Below are positions 35,181-44,133 of a DNA stretch of 64,000 bases, one piece after another. Where the stretch lies: contig NZ_OY781106.1 in NCBI RefSeq assembly GCF_963676475.1, positions 2,170,001-2,234,000 on the forward strand, read 5' to 3'. Under the pieces are notes generated by a model, which was not told the origin of the DNA, ran no database searches, and saw only the letters and a program-made list of their open reading frames with translations. Positions within the stretch are counted from its first letter, which is position 1. The number at the start of each line of letters is the position of its first letter. Origin of the DNA: an uncultured Celeribacter sp. GTDB lineage: Bacteria > Pseudomonadota > Alphaproteobacteria > Rhodobacterales > Rhodobacteraceae. The position numbers were made by a program, and so were the translations under genes.

Positions 35181-35528
35181 TCAGCGTTCCAAGAGCGCCA
35201 AGACTTCGCCGCCCTCTTTCTTCGCCTTGTCGGTTTTCAGCTTGCTCACTTCGCGGGCCAGCTGTTCCTTCTCGCGCTTATGGGTCGAGGCGGCGGAGCG
35301 GTGTTTGTACTCGCGCATCCATTCCCAGACGAAGCCGATCAAAAGACCGGCCACGATGGCGCCAAAGATCACCACGAAGAGCGGCAGGCTGATCGACATC
35401 GACACGCCGCTCAGCACCGCCAGATCGGCGGGCAGGAGATTGAGGGTCACCATATCCCGGTTCGCGATGGCAACGGTCACCAGCACCACGGCAAGCGCCG
35501 CGAGAAAAGCGTAACGGATGTATCGCAT
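35181..35528 (-). CDS. LapA-domain (DUF1049) inner-membrane protein
   Basis: A 115-residue protein with two hydrophobic segments (about residues 5-24 and 42-66) and a C-terminal cytosolic coiled coil rich in Lys and Glu (HKREKEQLAREVSKLKTDKA). This is the LapA/YciS-type layout, in which E. coli LapA helps control LPS synthesis. It lies between ihfB and trpF, its usual place in Rhodobacterales. Confidence 0.85.
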   Translation of the reverse strand: MRYIRYAFLAALAVVLVTVAIANRDMVTLNLLPADLAVLSGVSMSISLPLFVVIFGAIVAGLLIGFVWEWMREYKHRSAASTHKREKEQLAREVSKLKTDKAKKEGGEVLALLER

Positions 35529-35546
35529 GGGGAGGCCTCTATTGTC

Positions 35547-35828
35547 TTATTCGTCGTTCAAACGGTCGCGCAGCAGCTTGCCGGTTTTGAAGAACGGCAC
35601 ATGTTTTTCCTCAACAGGCACGCTCTCGCCGGTGCGCGGGTTGCGCCCCATTCTGGCATCGCGCTTCTTGACGGAAAACGCGCCAAAACCGCGCAGCTCC
35701 ACCCGATCGCCCCGTGCCATGGCTTCGATGATTTCCTCGAAAATCGTGTTCACGATGCGCTCCACATCTCGTTGGTAGAGATGCGGGTTCTCATCGGCGA
35801 TCTTCTGGATCAGCTCGGACCGGATCAT
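35547..35828 (-). CDS. ihfB: Integration host factor subunit beta
   Basis: A 93-residue HU/IHF-family DNA-bending protein. The beta-arm sequence is GFGAFSVKKRDARMGRNPRTGESVPVEE and the N-terminal helices read MIRSELIQKIADENPHL. RNPRTGE contains the intercalating Pro. The spacing from rpsA and the order rpsA-ihfB match the beta subunit rather than alpha. GGGGGGA precedes the ATG. Confidence 0.95.
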   Translation of the reverse strand: MIRSELIQKIADENPHLYQRDVERIVNTIFEEIIEAMARGDRVELRGFGAFSVKKRDARMGRNPRTGESVPVEEKHVPFFKTGKLLRDRLNDE

Positions 35829-36176
35829 GGAAGTCCCCCCTTACATATCAGGCGCTTTTTGCGTTCTCATGACATGCGGCAAACGCTTTGCCCGCATGAT
35901 GTTTTTCATAGACTGACTATAGGATGGGATAGCGATCCGGGGAAGCGTCTCGTAGGGGAGAGAACGGTGTTTTTTAGGGCTAATGTGCTGAGTTTTAGCC
36001 TAAAAATCCAACTTGCCTGTGCGAAACTGGAAATTTCCCCGCGCCACCCGATTTGCCGCATCGCAGCAAGGGTCAAAGCGATTCGGCCTTCTCACCATTG
36101 ATAAATCGCTTTTTCGCCCGGCTTCGCGTTCAACGCCTTTTGGAAACGATTTTTTTAGATATCAAACCGATGGCAC
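35829..36176. other. Intergenic region between ihfB and rpsA
   Basis: About 350 nt with no convincing gene; it is the ihfB promoter region on the minus strand. An AT-rich inverted repeat, arms at 35970-35983 and 35995-36006 (TTTTTTAGGGCTAA with TTAGCCTAAAAA, one mismatch or bulge), lies in the middle and could be a weak terminator or a protein site. Nothing else was recognised. Confidence 0.4.
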
Positions 36177-36206
36177 AAAAAAGGCCCCGCAAATGCGGGG
36201 CCTTTC
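36177..36206 (-). terminator. Terminator after rpsA
   Basis: AAAAAAGGCCCCGC and GCGGGGCCTTT enclose AAAT. On the minus strand the stem is followed by a T-run, 20 nt after the rpsA stop. Confidence 0.9.
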
Positions 36207-36225
36207 TCTATTCTATTGTACGAAA

Positions 36226-37905
36226 TTACTCGTCGCCAGACTTCAGAGCCGCGCCGAGGATATCGCCCAGGGACGCACCGGAGTCGGAGGAACCGTACTG
36301 TTCGACGGCTTCTTTCTCTTCCGCGATTTCGCGTGCCTTGATGGACAGCCCCAGACGACGGGTTTTCTGATCCACGTTGGTCACGCGCACATCGATGTGG
36401 TCGCCGATCTGGAAGCGCTCGGGGCGCTGTTCCGCACGGTCACGCGACAGGTCGGAGCGGCGGATGAAGGATTTCGCGCCCTCATATTCCACTTCGATGC
36501 CGCCGTCTTCGATGGCGGTCACGGTCACGGTCACGATGGAGCCGCGTTTCACGCCCTCAACCGCACCGGAGAAGCTGTCGTCGAGTGCTTTGATGGAGAG
36601 AGAGATACGCTCTTTTTCCACGTCCACTTCGGTGACGACGGCTTTGACCATGTCGTTCTTGTGGTAGTTCTGGATGGCATCCTCGCCACGCTCTTCCCAA
36701 GACAGGTCGGAGAGGTGAACCATGCCGTCGATGTCGCCCGGCAGACCCACGAACAGACCGAATTCGGTGATGTTCTTGACTTCGCCTTCGACCACGGTGC
36801 CTTCCGGGTGAGTCTCGGCAAAGAGCTCCCACGGGTTGCGCATGGTTTGTTTGAGGCCGAGGGACACGCGACGCTTGGACGGGTCGATCTCGAGCACCAT
36901 GACTTCCACTTCTTGCGAGGTGGAGACGATTTTGCCCGGGTGGACGTTTTTCTTGGTCCAGGACATCTCGGAGACGTGAACCAGACCTTCAACGCCAGCT
37001 TCCAGCTCAACGAATGCGCCGTAGTCGGTGATGTTGGTCACGCGGCCCGTGTGCACGGATTCGAGCGGATATTTGGCTTCAACGGAATCCCACGGATCGT
37101 CCTGCAGCTGTTTCATGCCCAGCGAGATACGATGAGTCTCTTTGTTGATCTTGATCACCTGAACCTTGATCGTCTCGCCGATGGAGAGGATCTCGGACGG
37201 GTGGTTCACACGGCGCCATGCCATGTCGGTGACGTGCAGCAGGCCGTCGACACCGCCGAGGTCCACGAAGGCACCGTATTCGGTGATGTTCTTGACGACA
37301 CCGTCAACGGTCTGACCTTCGGTGAGGTTGCCGATGACTTCAGCGCGCTGTTCCGCACGGGACTCTTCGAGGATCGCACGACGGGAGACAACGATGTTGC
37401 CACGGCGACGGTCCATCTTGAGGATTTGGAACGGCTGCTTGAGACCCATGAGCGGGCCAGCGTCGCGCACCGGACGCACGTCCACTTGCGAGCCTGGAAG
37501 GAAGGCAACGGCGCCGCCCAGATCGACGGTGAAACCGCCTTTGACGCGGCCAAAGATGGCGCCTTCGACGCGCTCTTCGGACGCGTAGGCTTTTTCGAGA
37601 CGATCCCAGGCTTCTTCGCGACGGGCTTTGTCGCGAGAGATGACGGCTTCGCCACGGGCGTTTTCAACGCGGTCGAGGAACACTTCGACTTCGTCGCCAA
37701 CGGCCACGGAGGGTGCTTCGCCCGGGTTGGAGAATTCTTTCAGATCAACGCGGCCTTCCATTTTGTAGCCGACGTCGATGATGGCCTGACCTGCTTCAAT
37801 CGCGATCACTTTGCCTTTGACAACAGACCCTTCTGCGGGCGTGTCAATTTCGAAGCTTTCATTCAGGAGGGCTTCGAAATCCTCCATAGATACGTTCTGA
37901 GCCAT
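36226..37905 (-). CDS. rpsA: 30S ribosomal protein S1
   Basis: A 559-residue mRNA-binding ribosomal protein built of six S1 (OB-fold) domains. Repeated GxVxxIxxxGAFVDL-type cores are visible: GVVKNITEYGAFVDLGG, GRVTNITDYGAFVELEAG, GEVKNITEFGLFVGLPG, and the GLLHVTDMAW/GLVHVSEMSW strands. The last domain and a short acidic tail (GSSDSGASLGDILG) end the protein. It is followed by a strong terminator, so ihfB has its own promoter. Confidence 0.97.
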   Translation of the reverse strand: MAQNVSMEDFEALLNESFEIDTPAEGSVVKGKVIAIEAGQAIIDVGYKMEGRVDLKEFSNPGEAPSVAVGDEVEVFLDRVENARGEAVISRDKARREEAWDRLEKAYASEERVEGAIFGRVKGGFTVDLGGAVAFLPGSQVDVRPVRDAGPLMGLKQPFQILKMDRRRGNIVVSRRAILEESRAEQRAEVIGNLTEGQTVDGVVKNITEYGAFVDLGGVDGLLHVTDMAWRRVNHPSEILSIGETIKVQVIKINKETHRISLGMKQLQDDPWDSVEAKYPLESVHTGRVTNITDYGAFVELEAGVEGLVHVSEMSWTKKNVHPGKIVSTSQEVEVMVLEIDPSKRRVSLGLKQTMRNPWELFAETHPEGTVVEGEVKNITEFGLFVGLPGDIDGMVHLSDLSWEERGEDAIQNYHKNDMVKAVVTEVDVEKERISLSIKALDDSFSGAVEGVKRGSIVTVTVTAIEDGGIEVEYEGAKSFIRRSDLSRDRAEQRPERFQIGDHIDVRVTNVDQKTRRLGLSIKAREIAEEKEAVEQYGSSDSGASLGDILGAALKSGDE

Positions 37906-38145
37906 GTGGTCTCTAGATTCCTTTTCATACGGTTATGCGGGCCGGGCGGTTGTCTCCACCGGTCTTGATTTCAGATGGCCCATAAAACCAACGTTCAGAA
38001 GGCACTGCGGGAAAAACACAAATCAGGGCCGAAGCTGTTCTTCGACCCTGCCCGCATTGCCTTGATGACGTCTGATGGCCTCATAGACTGGCGCGCGTAT
38101 AGGCGCGAATCCCGTGAAAAGCAAGGGAAATCGCGTTTACCGCCC

Positions 38146-38655
38146 TCACGCCAACCCGTCGAGCCGCTCCAGATAGGCCATGTCGTTTTCGCCCGACAGC
38201 CGCGCGTAGGGGAAGGCGGAGCCGTAGGTGGCGACGCTGGTGGCGGTTTTGGCGAAGAGCGCGATCAACTCGCGGGCGCGATCAGGGGAAATCGCCGGAT
38301 AGGTGTCGTCCTCCTGAAGCCCCAGCTCCTGTTCGAAACCGAGGAGCGAGTCATAGGACATCGACCAATCTTTGAAGGGCGAGGTGTCCATGGCCCCTTC
38401 ATGCAGCAGGATGTCCACATGCTGATGCCGGTCGTCCGCCGCGATGCGGGTCATGAGCGCGTCCACATGCTGCGCAGGCCCGTGCAGCGCCTGAAAGAAT
38501 TGCTCGTCGATGCGCAGCAGGATGCCGGTCACACCATGATCGACATTGAATTTGATGGCGGTCCGCAGGATATCGATATCCGACGGATGAAAATCTTCGT
38601 GGCGGGCAACAGAACGATACAGAACTTGTACATAAGGGGTTACGCGGCTTTCCAT
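38146..38655 (-). CDS. Stand-alone BLUF-domain blue-light receptor
   Basis: A 169-residue flavin photoreceptor. The residues that tune the flavin are present: Tyr13 (QVLYRSV), Asn37 (IKFNVDHGVTGILL), Gln55 (EQFFQALHG), and Trp97/Met99 (DWSMSY). The segment DALMTRIAADDRH is also typical. There is no attached output domain such as EAL or cyclase; the C-terminal 65 residues are probably the helical cap. It must act by protein contact. It sits alone between rpsA and a nitroreductase, in a position that is not part of the conserved block. Confidence 0.88.
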   Translation of the reverse strand: MESRVTPYVQVLYRSVARHEDFHPSDIDILRTAIKFNVDHGVTGILLRIDEQFFQALHGPAQHVDALMTRIAADDRHQHVDILLHEGAMDTSPFKDWSMSYDSLLGFEQELGLQEDDTYPAISPDRARELIALFAKTATSVATYGSAFPYARLSGENDMAYLERLDGLA

Positions 38656-38853
38656 TCAGGACCCTCCTCGCGCATCTCGTCTTGCCGCAGTCCATCGCAG
38701 CGGCGCGAAGTTGCCCCGAAGTCAAGGAACAGGCAAGATAAATTCGCACAGAGCTGTTCAAAAAAGAAAGGACAGCCGCAAAATTTAGGCCACCCTTATC
38801 AAAATCACATATATTTTAGCACAGCTGCGCGCCTCAGCGGATCAACTCTGTGC

Positions 38854-39486
38854 TCAATTCAAATCCGTGACCAATTCATAGGCCGGTTTGCGGACCTTTT
38901 TGAGCGGCAAAAGCCAATCGCTCTCGGCCTGTCGCGTGCCAAGCGCAAGCGCCACGACGGATTTGAGGCCTTTGTCTTTCAAGCCGAGGATGTCATCGAA
39001 TTTGGCGTTGTCGAAACCCTCCATCGGCGTGCTATCGACCTCAAGCTCGGCGGCGGCGGCCAGTGCAAAGCCCAGTGCGATATAGGTCTGACGCGCGGCG
39101 TGATCGAAATTCACTTCATCGGGGCGCGGCAGGTAAGCCGCTTTGAGATTGCTGTAATAGGTGTCGAGTGCCGCTTCTGTCCCCGGACGTTCCGCCGCGT
39201 GACGGGCCACGACCGCATCAAGACGCGCCTCCGTGTAGGTGTCAAAAGCCGCAAAAACCAAGAGATGCGAACAATCCGTCACCAGGTCCTTGGCATTGGC
39301 CGCCTCCTTGAGCTTGGATTTCAGCTCCGCGTTGCGGATGACGAAGAGGTGAAAGGGTTGAAGCCCGGACGACGTCGGCGCCATGCGGATGGCTTCGACG
39401 ATCTGGGCCACTTTGGCCTCGTTCACGGGTTTTGTCGGGTCCATTTCTTTCGTGGCGTAGCGCCAGTTCAATTTGTCGAGAAACAT
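38854..39486 (-). CDS. NfsB-like nitroreductase
   Basis: A 210-residue FMN oxidoreductase of the nitroreductase superfamily. Markers are the N-terminal RYATKEMDPTKPV, the FMN loop MAPTSSGLQPFHLFVI, DCSHLLVFAA, and a late SVVALALG followed by WLLPLKKVRKPA. It reduces quinones or nitro compounds with NAD(P)H. It is preceded by its own promoter region and is not tightly linked to its neighbours. Confidence 0.85.
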   Translation of the reverse strand: MFLDKLNWRYATKEMDPTKPVNEAKVAQIVEAIRMAPTSSGLQPFHLFVIRNAELKSKLKEAANAKDLVTDCSHLLVFAAFDTYTEARLDAVVARHAAERPGTEAALDTYYSNLKAAYLPRPDEVNFDHAARQTYIALGFALAAAAELEVDSTPMEGFDNAKFDDILGLKDKGLKSVVALALGTRQAESDWLLPLKKVRKPAYELVTDLN

Positions 39487-39663
39487 GGGATGTCTCCAAG
39501 AGAGGTTGCGTTGCCCTCAATCTGCGCGCAGCTGCAGAAAACCACAAATCTCTTGGAACGCACAACCTGCTCAACCCTTTCCGCAGAACATTGTTTTCAC
39601 TTGATAAAAACACAACGTTCAACCGCACCGCGCATGCTTCTGTGCAAAAACGATCCGGCCGCC

Positions 39664-40611
39664 TCATGAAATATGAGACAACCCAAGCCGGTCGGCGTCA
39701 AATCCTATCTCGGCAAAGCGGTGCAAAACCTGCGTCTCGAAATCTGGATCGTCCAGCCAAAGGCATTGCGAGAAATACCAGTAGAGAAATTTCGTATAGT
39801 CGCGGCGGCCCGTCAAAGCCTGTTCCAGCGCCGGGGCAAAGTCCTCAGGCGTCCGCACGATCCCCGCCACCAGATCGAAATCGGCGCGCGCGAACAAGAG
39901 CGTCGGCGTGCCGTGCAAAAAGCCCTCGAGAGAGGCCGCCGAATTGGCCGAGACCGTCACCGCCGCCTGCCTCAGCAGATCGTGCACATTGGCGTTGGTC
40001 TTGATCGGTTGGTAACCCTGCTCTTTCAGGCCCTTGATAACTTGGACGCCTTCGTCTTTGCGGATCGGATGCGGTTTGATGTAGACGGGTCGCCCGCCCG
40101 CGCCCTCCATCACAGTGCGCAGCATCTCGTCGAGCCCCATATAGGCATGCCCCCGACGATAGGGCGGCGGTCCTTGCAGAAAGACCACGATGCCCTCGGG
40201 GTCGATTTCCTCGACCGCTTTCTTTTGGTGATAGCGTGAATTGCGCTGGTCGGAAAACCGCGCCCTGAGCCTGGCCACATAGGCCTCCGCCTCGACTTGA
40301 TCGACCGTCTCAGGATCGAAACGGCGCGCGGCAATAGAGCTGTCGGCCAGCACGCCTTTGGGGTCCAAATGCCAGCAGCCATCGAGATAGGCCAGCGCAG
40401 AAATCAGCACATCCGGGTGCGGTTTGCGAGCATTGTCAACGACATGCAGGTTGCCGTCCCGCACCTTGGGCGGAAAGCGCGGGGCGATCTCGACCGTGCC
40501 ACCACGCTGTTCGATCATGCGTTTGAGGTGCGAATAAAGCGACGCCATTTTGCCCGCCTCCAAGGCCGCCCTTTCGTGATCGGGCAGATGGAGAACGAGC
40601 TTGACCGTCAT
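39664..40611 (-). CDS. Capsular polysaccharide export/synthesis-type protein
   Basis: A 315-residue protein of the capsular polysaccharide biosynthesis (KpsS/LipB-like, GT-B-like) group. Seen are KPHPIRKDEG (the HP motif common to KpsC/S-type Kdo transferases), TVSANSAASLEGFLHGTPTLLF and CLWLDDPDFE near the end. It lacks the N-terminal half of full KpsC. The ATG at 40611 overlaps the cmk stop by 4 nt (ATGA), so it is translationally coupled to cmk. Upstream in-frame sequence is only the antisense-like frame of cmk. The acceptor is unknown. Confidence 0.6.
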   Translation of the reverse strand: MTVKLVLHLPDHERAALEAGKMASLYSHLKRMIEQRGGTVEIAPRFPPKVRDGNLHVVDNARKPHPDVLISALAYLDGCWHLDPKGVLADSSIAARRFDPETVDQVEAEAYVARLRARFSDQRNSRYHQKKAVEEIDPEGIVVFLQGPPPYRRGHAYMGLDEMLRTVMEGAGGRPVYIKPHPIRKDEGVQVIKGLKEQGYQPIKTNANVHDLLRQAAVTVSANSAASLEGFLHGTPTLLFARADFDLVAGIVRTPEDFAPALEQALTGRRDYTKFLYWYFSQCLWLDDPDFETQVLHRFAEIGFDADRLGLSHIS

Positions 40612-41216
40612 GCCCGGCGCGCCTCGATGAGCGCAATCACCTTGTCCACCGCCTCGTCGATGCTCATCTCGGTCGTGTCGATCACCGTGGCATCTTCGGC
40701 GGGCTTCAATGGCGCCGAAGCCCGTGCGGCATCGCGTTCGTCGCGTTCGCGCAGGTCTTCCAAAACGGCCTCGAAAGTGATGTCTTCGCCTTTCGCGACC
40801 AATTCCTTGTGCCGCCGCGTCGCGCGCACTGCGTCGGAGGCCACGACGTAAAGCTTCACTTCGGCATCCGGGCAAATCACCGTGCCAATGTCGCGCCCGT
40901 CCAAAACGGCACCGCCTTCACGGCGGGCAAAGGCCTGTTGAAAATCCACCAAAGCGGCCCGCACTTCGGGAACAGCCGCCACACGAGACGCGGCCTGCCC
41001 GGCATCGCCTGAGCGCAGATCATCGCGTTCCAGATCCTTCGCCGTCAGGGACTCTGCCGCCTCAATCGGGGTCAGCCCCTCGAATGTCTTCGCACCGGTC
41101 GCCCGGTACAAAAGCCCGGTGTCGAGATGGGCAAATCCGAAATGCTTGGCAACGGCTTTGGAAATCGTGCCTTTGCCGGCGGCGGCGGGACCATCAATGG
41201 CGATGCAGAAACTCAT
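40608..41216 (-). CDS. cmk: Cytidylate kinase
   Basis: Phosphorylates CMP and dCMP. The 202-residue kinase begins with a Walker A loop IDGPAAAGKGT and continues HLDTGLLYRA, DGRDIGTVICPDAEVKLYV and RRHKELVAKGEDITFE (lid). The ATG at 41216 is preceded by GGAGGTTCAC, so the upstream in-frame ATG at 41240 is not the start. It follows aroA by 63 nt on the same strand, the usual aroA-cmk pair. Confidence 0.96.
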   Translation of the reverse strand: MSFCIAIDGPAAAGKGTISKAVAKHFGFAHLDTGLLYRATGAKTFEGLTPIEAAESLTAKDLERDDLRSGDAGQAASRVAAVPEVRAALVDFQQAFARREGGAVLDGRDIGTVICPDAEVKLYVVASDAVRATRRHKELVAKGEDITFEAVLEDLRERDERDAARASAPLKPAEDATVIDTTEMSIDEAVDKVIALIEARRA

Positions 41217-41279
41217 GTGAACCTCCAGTTCGGGAGACAAGTTCTGACTCAGTGGCGCGACACTGTCAATTTCTGAGCG

Positions 41280-42629
41280 TCAGTTGTTCCGCGTCACATA
41301 GCCGCCGAGGTCTGTCATCAGCTTTTCAAAAACCGGGAAAGAGGTCGCAATCGGGCTGCCGTCATCCACCGTCACCGGCTCTTTCGAGGCCATGCCCAGC
41401 ACGAGAAACGACATCGCAATGCGGTGGTCGATATGGGTGGCACAGGTGGCGCCGCCTTTGACGCCGTCCGGTCCCTGACCATGGACAATCAACGTGTCTT
41501 CATCCTCTTCGATGGTCACACCGCAGGCCTCAAGCCCGCGTGCCATGGCGTCGATGCGATCCGATTCCTTGACGCGCAATTCCTTGACGCCACGCATTAC
41601 CGTGGTGCCCTCGGCATAGGCCGCAACCACCGACAGGATCGGGTATTCGTCGATCATCGAGGCGGCGCGTTCGGGCGGCACTTCGATGCCTTTGAGTTTG
41701 GAATATGTCACACGCAGATCGGCCACCGGCTCGCCGCCCTCTTCGCGCTCATTTTCAAACGCGATTTCGGCACCCATTTCAACGAGCGTGGTATAAAGCC
41801 CGTTGCGCGTCAGGTTCTGGCTCACGCCCGGCACGAAAATATCCGAGCCTTCGACGATCAACGCCGCACAAACCGGAAAGGCCGCAGAGGACGGATCGCG
41901 CGGCACGGCGACCTCTTGCGGGGTCAACTCGGGACGCCCTGTGAGGGTGATCTTGTTGTAGCCTTCGGGCGTCTTCTCAGTGACAACCTCGGCGCCGAAC
42001 CCTTTGAGCATGCGCTCCGTGTGGTCGCGGGTGGCCTCTTTCTCAATTACCACGGTCTTGCCCGGCGCGTTCAACCCCGCCAGAAGCACGGCGGATTTCA
42101 CCTGCGCAGAGGGCACCGGCGTCTCATATTCCACCGGCACCGGATCGGCAGCGCCCACCAGCGTCAGAGGCAAACGCCCGCCAGAGCGCCCGACAGACCG
42201 CGTCCCGAACAGCGCCAAAGGATCGGTCACCCGCGCCATAGGCCGTTTGCGCAAAGAGCCGTCACCGGTGAAGGTCGTGCAAAAATCATATGTCGCCACG
42301 CAGCCCATGATCAGCCGCACACCGGTGCCCGAGTTGCCGCAATCTATGATGTCTTCGGGCTCCGTGAACCCGCCAACGCCCACGCCATGCACGGTCCATT
42401 CGCCCGCGCCCTCGCGCACCACATCGGCGCCCAAAGCCTGCATCGCCTTGGCGGTGTCGAGCACATCCTCGCCCTCCAACAGCCCGGTGATCTTGGTCTC
42501 GCCCACCGCCATGGCACCGAAAATCAGCGCCCGGTGCGAGATGGATTTGTCGCCCGGCACCGCCGCCGTGCCTTTCAAAGGCCCGGTCTTGCGCGATGAC
42601 ATCGGGATCGGGGTGGCATGGCTGGACAT
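41280..42629 (-). CDS. aroA: 3-phosphoshikimate 1-carboxyvinyltransferase (class II-like)
   Basis: Makes EPSP from shikimate-3-phosphate and PEP. The 449-residue protein carries the class II signatures GDKS (26-29), SAQVK (174-178), RDHTE (201-205) and NLTR (272-275), as in the CP4-type enzymes, plus DEYPILSV and RVKESDRI. The PEP-site loop reads CGNSGTG (97-103), with Gly101 where CP4 has Ala. AGGAG precedes the ATG. It heads the aroA-cmk-capsule gene unit. Confidence 0.96.
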   Translation of the reverse strand: MSSHATPIPMSSRKTGPLKGTAAVPGDKSISHRALIFGAMAVGETKITGLLEGEDVLDTAKAMQALGADVVREGAGEWTVHGVGVGGFTEPEDIIDCGNSGTGVRLIMGCVATYDFCTTFTGDGSLRKRPMARVTDPLALFGTRSVGRSGGRLPLTLVGAADPVPVEYETPVPSAQVKSAVLLAGLNAPGKTVVIEKEATRDHTERMLKGFGAEVVTEKTPEGYNKITLTGRPELTPQEVAVPRDPSSAAFPVCAALIVEGSDIFVPGVSQNLTRNGLYTTLVEMGAEIAFENEREEGGEPVADLRVTYSKLKGIEVPPERAASMIDEYPILSVVAAYAEGTTVMRGVKELRVKESDRIDAMARGLEACGVTIEEDEDTLIVHGQGPDGVKGGATCATHIDHRIAMSFLVLGMASKEPVTVDDGSPIATSFPVFEKLMTDLGGYVTRNN

Positions 42630-42724
42630 GGGTCGTTCTCCTCACATTGCCGTTCTGATAACGCAAGCCCGGCAGGCGGTCTATCGGCTGTCTTCATTGC
42701 AGCCAAAATACTCAGATGTTTCCG

Positions 42725-43498
42725 TCAGTTTTTGCGAAACGTCATGTAATGTGGCGTGCGGCCTTCGCGGATCGCCTTTTTCTCATAGCGGGTCGAGAAC
42801 CAATCCGACCACGGCTTGCGCCAATCCTCGGCGCTTTCGCCCAGCCATTCAAACCCTGCGCGCGGCACCTCTTCCATCGTTTGGCGCACGTAATCCGGAA
42901 TGTCGGTCGCCACACGGAATTCCGCACCGGGTTTGAGCGCCCGGTAAAGCGGTTCGAGATGCTCCGCAGTCACAAACCGGCGACGGTGGTGACGGGCTTT
43001 CGGCCAAGGATCGGGGTAATTCAGAAAGGCTTTGTCGAGACTTTCATCGGGCAACACATCGAACAGATCACGCGCATCGCCCGCATGAATAGCTACGTTG
43101 TCGAGGCCGCCGACGCGACGGATATGGCCGAGGCACGACGCTACGCCATTGACATAGGGTTCACAGCCGATGATCGCCACATCGGGATACGTCTGCGCCA
43201 TATGGATCAGATGCTCACCGGCGCCGAAGCCCACTTCGAGCCAGACGGATTTGCCGCCAAACCGCGCGGTCAGGTCGAGCTTTTCGCGTTCCGGGTTTTC
43301 GTCCCAGGTCACCGGCCCCGGGGCAAGTTTGGGCAGGTCCTCTTCGAGGTAATCCTTTTGCGCCTGATTGAGCGTCTTGCCGTGGATGCGGCCATAGAAG
43401 TTACGCCACGGAGCACCGGAGGTGTGACCACTTTCGTGTGCGCCGGAGGCGTGACCTCCTTCTTCGGCTCCTGATTGGTGCTGTTGATCGTCAGACAT
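42725..43498 (-). CDS. trmB: tRNA (guanine-N7-)-methyltransferase
   Basis: Makes m7G46 in tRNA with SAM. The Rossmann-type core has LEVGFGAGEHLIHMA (SAM motif), GCEPYVNGVASC and the family block NYPDPWPKARHHRRRFV; the C-terminus has PHYMTFRKN. The 257-residue protein has an N-terminal 30-residue extension of Gly/His/Ser repeats (GGHASGAHESGHTSGA) not found in E. coli TrmB. Directly before its ATG lies a terminator hairpin. It is normally next to metK in this order; here three genes are interposed. Confidence 0.95.
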   Translation of the reverse strand: MSDDQQHQSGAEEGGHASGAHESGHTSGAPWRNFYGRIHGKTLNQAQKDYLEEDLPKLAPGPVTWDENPEREKLDLTARFGGKSVWLEVGFGAGEHLIHMAQTYPDVAIIGCEPYVNGVASCLGHIRRVGGLDNVAIHAGDARDLFDVLPDESLDKAFLNYPDPWPKARHHRRRFVTAEHLEPLYRALKPGAEFRVATDIPDYVRQTMEEVPRAGFEWLGESAEDWRKPWSDWFSTRYEKKAIREGRTPHYMTFRKN

Positions 43499-43504
43499 GG
43501 AAAA

Positions 43505-43524
43505 CCCCGCGTGTTACGGCGGGG
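43505..43524 (-). terminator. Hairpin between the small exporter gene and trmB
   Basis: CCCCGC (43505-43510) pairs with GCGGGG (43519-43524), flanked by AAAA and a TTTT run in both directions. It lies after the DUF606-type gene and ends 6 nt before the trmB start codon, so it overlaps the trmB ribosome-binding region. Confidence 0.75.
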
Positions 43525-43586
43525 CTTTTGCCAAGAAACGACCTGGAAAGCAATGGAGACCGACTTGATCCGCGCTCAGCCTCCCT

Positions 43587-44033
43587 TCAAGCTCGCTGAA
43601 TCATGTAAAGCCCCGCCGCCATGGTCAGCATGCCTGCGGCGCGTAAGACCGAAATCGGCGCGCGCGCCGCCCCGAAAAGACCGAAATGATCAATGATCCC
43701 CGCCGAAAGGATTTGCCCCAAAAGCACGAAAAACACCGCATTCCCCACCCCAAACCGCGGCGCAATCGTGGTGATCGAAAGAATGTAAAAGGCAAAGAGC
43801 ACACCCGCGCAAAACAGATGTGCAGGCTGGTGCAACAGTTCTTTGACCGGCACCGGCGGGCCCAAAATCGCGCGATAGACAAAAATCGAACTGAAAGCGA
43901 CGACGGCAAAGACCAAGGCCGCCAAAGCGGGCGAGCCCAAGCGCGCGCCCAGTTGTGCGTTCAAAGCGGCAAAGATCGGAATGCCGATCCCGGCCAAAAG
44001 CATCACCAAAGGGTCGCGCAAGGTCTCGGACAT
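43587..44033 (-). CDS. YdcZ/DUF606-type DMT transporter
   Basis: A 148-residue membrane protein with about five hydrophobic segments, typical of the small DMT-superfamily transporters (YdcZ, often in pairs). Recognisable segments are ALNAQLGARLGSPALAALVFAVVAF and FGVGNAVFFVLLGQILSAGIIDHFGLFG. It is separated from the P-loop gene by 100 nt. The substrate is unknown. Confidence 0.85.
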   Translation of the reverse strand: MSETLRDPLVMLLAGIGIPIFAALNAQLGARLGSPALAALVFAVVAFSSIFVYRAILGPPVPVKELLHQPAHLFCAGVLFAFYILSITTIAPRFGVGNAVFFVLLGQILSAGIIDHFGLFGAARAPISVLRAAGMLTMAAGLYMIQRA

Positions 44034-44133
44034 CTGGGCCTCCTGTTCGGCAGCTTAGCCGCGCCCGCAAGACGGCGCTCAGGCGTCACACGCCGCAACT
44101 TGTCGCGATTTTAAGCGGAAGCGGGCCGCCAGT

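Noticed and set aside
36013..37968. A 651-codon open frame on the plus strand opposite rpsA
   Set aside because: Shadow of the S1 gene; its repeats mirror the S1 repeats.
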